Assembly (NCBI RefSeq): GCF_021789315.1
Contig: NZ_CP084561.1
Coordinates: 1,860,001 to 1,924,000, forward strand
Direction of reading: 5' to 3'
DNA length: 64,000 nt
DNA from: Arthrobacter sp. FW305-BF8
GTDB lineage: Bacteria > Actinomycetota > Actinomycetes > Actinomycetales > Micrococcaceae
The notes below the pieces were generated by a model. The model was not told the origin of the DNA and did not search any database. It saw only the letters and a program-made list of their open reading frames with translations. Of the stretch, positions 62,373 through 64,000 are shown in pieces (position 1 is the stretch's first letter; each line of letters begins with the position of its first letter). Position numbers and translations under genes: made by a program.

Positions 62373-64000
62373 TTAGCTGGTCCTTACACTCGCGGTCGCT
62401 GCCCCGCCGAGGCTCGATTCGGCCTTGACGGCTGTGACCTGCTTGCTTGATCCGGGCTTGGCCGTGAACGTCCAGGCTCCAAGCGAGTTGGCCTTCACCG
62501 TAGCCAAACGTGTGGAGGCGCGGCCCGGCGTCACGTCGTACAGCACCACGGTAGCCGAAGTTGCCGCCGTCGATCCGGCGTACTTGGAAGTTCCGCTGAA
62601 GGTCATGTCCTTGCTCAGGCGGTGCCGGGAGGAGGTGATGGTCACCACGTCCTTCTGTCCCGCAGGTACCGCAGCCGGGACAGGGGCGGGGGCGGGGACA
62701 GGGGCGGGGGCGGGCGCCGGCTGCGATGCCACCGGCGGTGCAGGCGGGGCGGTGGTTACTGGCGCAGCCACCTCCGTCGGCTGGGTGCTGGTTTCCGGTG
62801 TCTCTGCCGTGTCCTGTGCCTCTGCCGTGCCTTGTGCGGGTGCAGTCTGGCCGATCGGATGCGGCCGGACCGCTTCGACAGGATGATTGGGGTCTACGTC
62901 GTTCGTGTCGAGGCCAACGCTGAACTGGGCCATCATGTCATGGTCCTCGTGAGGCAGGTTGTGGCAGTGGATCATGTAGCGCCCACGGTGATGTTCGAAT
63001 TTCATGAGCAGCCGGACCGTCTCACCCTCGCCCACGTAGACCACGTCCTTGGGTCCGCGTTCGTGGGCCATCGGAGCCTGTCCGTTGCGGCTCAGGATCT
63101 GGAAGTCCACCAGGTGGATGTGGACAGGATGGAACCAGCCACCCGAGCTGTTCTCTATCTCCCAGATTTCCACATCGTTCAATTCCGGATCAGCGAGGAC
63201 CTTCTTGTAGCCGCTCTGGACCACTTCGTCCCAGGTCATGCCCCCGATTGTCCAGACGTCGTTGTCCCGTTTCACCCGCATGCGCCGGGTTTTGACGGAC
63301 TCTGCGGCTTTGAGGCTCATGGTGGAGCTCGGGGCGAGGAGCGTCGGCAGCACCCTGGCGCCGGGTCCGGATGTGTCGACAGGTTCGTCCGTCACATCGA
63401 AAGCCATGATCCTGTTGGTGAAGTCGTAATCAACATTGTTCTTGTTGGACAGGTTGCGCAGTTCCACCCGCTTGCCGACGGGATACTTCGAAAAGTCGAT
63501 GAGAACCTCGTAGCGCTCAGCGCCGCCGTGCCGCCAGGACGTCACGCTCTGTGCGGCAGGCATCAGGCCTCCATCTGTTGCAACGATGGTCATGGGGTCC
63601 CCCGTACTCAGGGAGAAGCGGTAGGAGCGCGCAATGGACGCATTGAGGATACGGAAGCGATAGATCCTCCGCTGGACCTTCATCACCGGCCAGGGCGCAC
63701 CGTTGACAAGAATGACGTCGCCCCACAGCCCGGAGTGCGTGTTGTCGTTGTAACCCAGGGAGCCGTTGGCGGCGAACATCGCGTCAGAAACGGTCAGCGG
63801 TACATCGAACTTGCCCTGCGGAAGAATGTTGCCTTCCACCTCGTCGTGCAGGTGATACTGGGCGGCCAGCCCGGAGTAGACGCTCTGGCCCGTATTGTGT
63901 ACCGCGTGGTCGTGGTACCACAGGGTCCGTGCCGGCTGGAAGTTCGGGTACTCGTAATCCTTGCAGTAGTCTCGGCCCGTGAGGTCGTTAGCGTAGCCGT
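62373..64000 (-). CDS. Multicopper oxidase with C-terminal linker and beta domain (5'-truncated by window edge)
   Basis: The frame is open to the window edge; 542 residues are present and the N-terminus with the first copper motif is outside. Copper motifs seen: LWYHDHAVHNTGQ (second), HPVHIHLVDFQI (third) and MIHCHNLPHEDHDMM (fourth, with type 1 copper ligands), as in CotA/phenoxazinone-synthase-like laccases. Unusually, a Pro/Ala/Thr linker of about 75 residues (PAPAPVPAPAPVP, from an 18-bp DNA repeat at 62677-62712) and a terminal domain of about 90 residues (beta-sandwich-like, TFSGTSKYAGSTAATSATVV) follow. Likely secreted or surface oxidase of phenolics or metals; the substrate is unknown. 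Confidence 0.88.
   Translation of the reverse strand, partial: GYANDLTGRDYCKDYEYPNFQPARTLWYHDHAVHNTGQSVYSGLAAQYHLHDEVEGNILPQGKFDVPLTVSDAMFAANGSLGYNDNTHSGLWGDVILVNGAPWPVMKVQRRIYRFRILNASIARSYRFSLSTGDPMTIVATDGGLMPAAQSVTSWRHGGAERYEVLIDFSKYPVGKRVELRNLSNKNNVDYDFTNRIMAFDVTDEPVDTSGPGARVLPTLLAPSSTMSLKAAESVKTRRMRVKRDNDVWTIGGMTWDEVVQSGYKKVLADPELNDVEIWEIENSSGGWFHPVHIHLVDFQILSRNGQAPMAHERGPKDVVYVGEGETVRLLMKFEHHRGRYMIHCHNLPHEDHDMMAQFSVGLDTNDVDPNHPVEAVRPHPIGQTAPAQGTAEAQDTAETPETSTQPTEVAAPVTTAPPAPPVASQPAPAPAPVPAPAPVPAAVPAGQKDVVTITSSRHRLSKDMTFSGTSKYAGSTAATSATVVLYDVTPGRASTRLATVKANSLGAWTFTAKPGSSKQVTAVKAESSLGGAATASVRTS
62677..62712 (-). repeat. Two 18-bp repeats in the oxidase linker
   Basis: GGGACAGGGGCGGGGGCG occurs twice in tandem on the plus strand and encodes the PAPAPVP repeats. 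Confidence 0.85.

Overview
The window is a 64-kb chromosomal segment of a high-GC actinobacterium of the Arthrobacter/Pseudarthrobacter type (Micrococcaceae). The assignment rests on the 16S rRNA sequence, many GTG starts, frequent leaderless transcripts, actinobacterial gene content (PriA, LexA with a divergent LysM protein, HelR-type helicase, an Rv2578c-type radical SAM protein) and the arg cluster order CJBDFRGH. No phage, insertion sequence, CRISPR array or tRNA gene was found; most of the region is core genome.

Layout. 1-5.6 kb: 3' part of dapF, an rRNA methyltransferase-like gene, hflX with a probable leader-peptide region, and a DinG/XPD-type helicase. 5.6-7.1 kb: lexA and a divergent LysM membrane protein separated by SOS boxes. 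7.1-13.4 kb: hisC-hisB-hisH-(small membrane protein)-priA, then an SseB-domain protein, an MFS transporter and a DUF1844 protein. 13.4-16.7 kb: infC-rpmI-rplT with a long attenuator-like leader and an ATT start for infC, then a SpoU/TrmH methyltransferase. 16.7-26.2 kb: small membrane protein, CDF transporter, MFS exporter, NUDIX hydrolase, metNIQ, an SOS-box-preceded radical SAM gene, pcp, a SIMPL protein and an HEXXH membrane protein. 26.5-30.1 kb: pheST. 30.2-39.0 kb, all on the minus strand: fatty-acid desaturase, quinone oxidoreductase, a 1332-residue Pls-type non-ribosomal peptide synthetase, an M1 aminopeptidase and a CbxX-type AAA+ ATPase. 39.2-48.1 kb: the arginine cluster with ARG boxes. 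48.1-52.5 kb: a mycothiol-dependent-enzyme-like protein, an alkylation-repair group (ogt, ada-alkA fusion, mpg) and apt. 52.6-56.3 kb: HelD/HelR helicase and tyrS. 56.3-62.4 kb: a complete 16S-23S-5S rRNA operon with tandem promoters and visible precursor stems. 62.4-64 kb: a multicopper oxidase running off the window.

Most interesting. (1) The Pls-type synthetase has the adenylation-thiolation-(TM2-transferase)x3 architecture of epsilon-poly-L-lysine synthetase. The specificity code I read by hand, DAESIGTVVK, is close to the lysine code I remember, and the gene is followed at 23 nt by an M1 aminopeptidase, which suggests a homopoly-amino-acid synthesis and trimming pair. (2) Regulatory RNA candidates lie before hflX (leaderless 6-codon leader peptide plus hairpin) and infC (terminator/antiterminator pair plus AUU start). 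(3) Short tandem repeats sit on several gene junctions, one of which multiplies a Shine-Dalgarno/start-codon unit. (4) A palindromic REP-like element is inserted in frame in the 5' end of argH. (5) SOS boxes link lexA, the LysM protein and the radical SAM gene.
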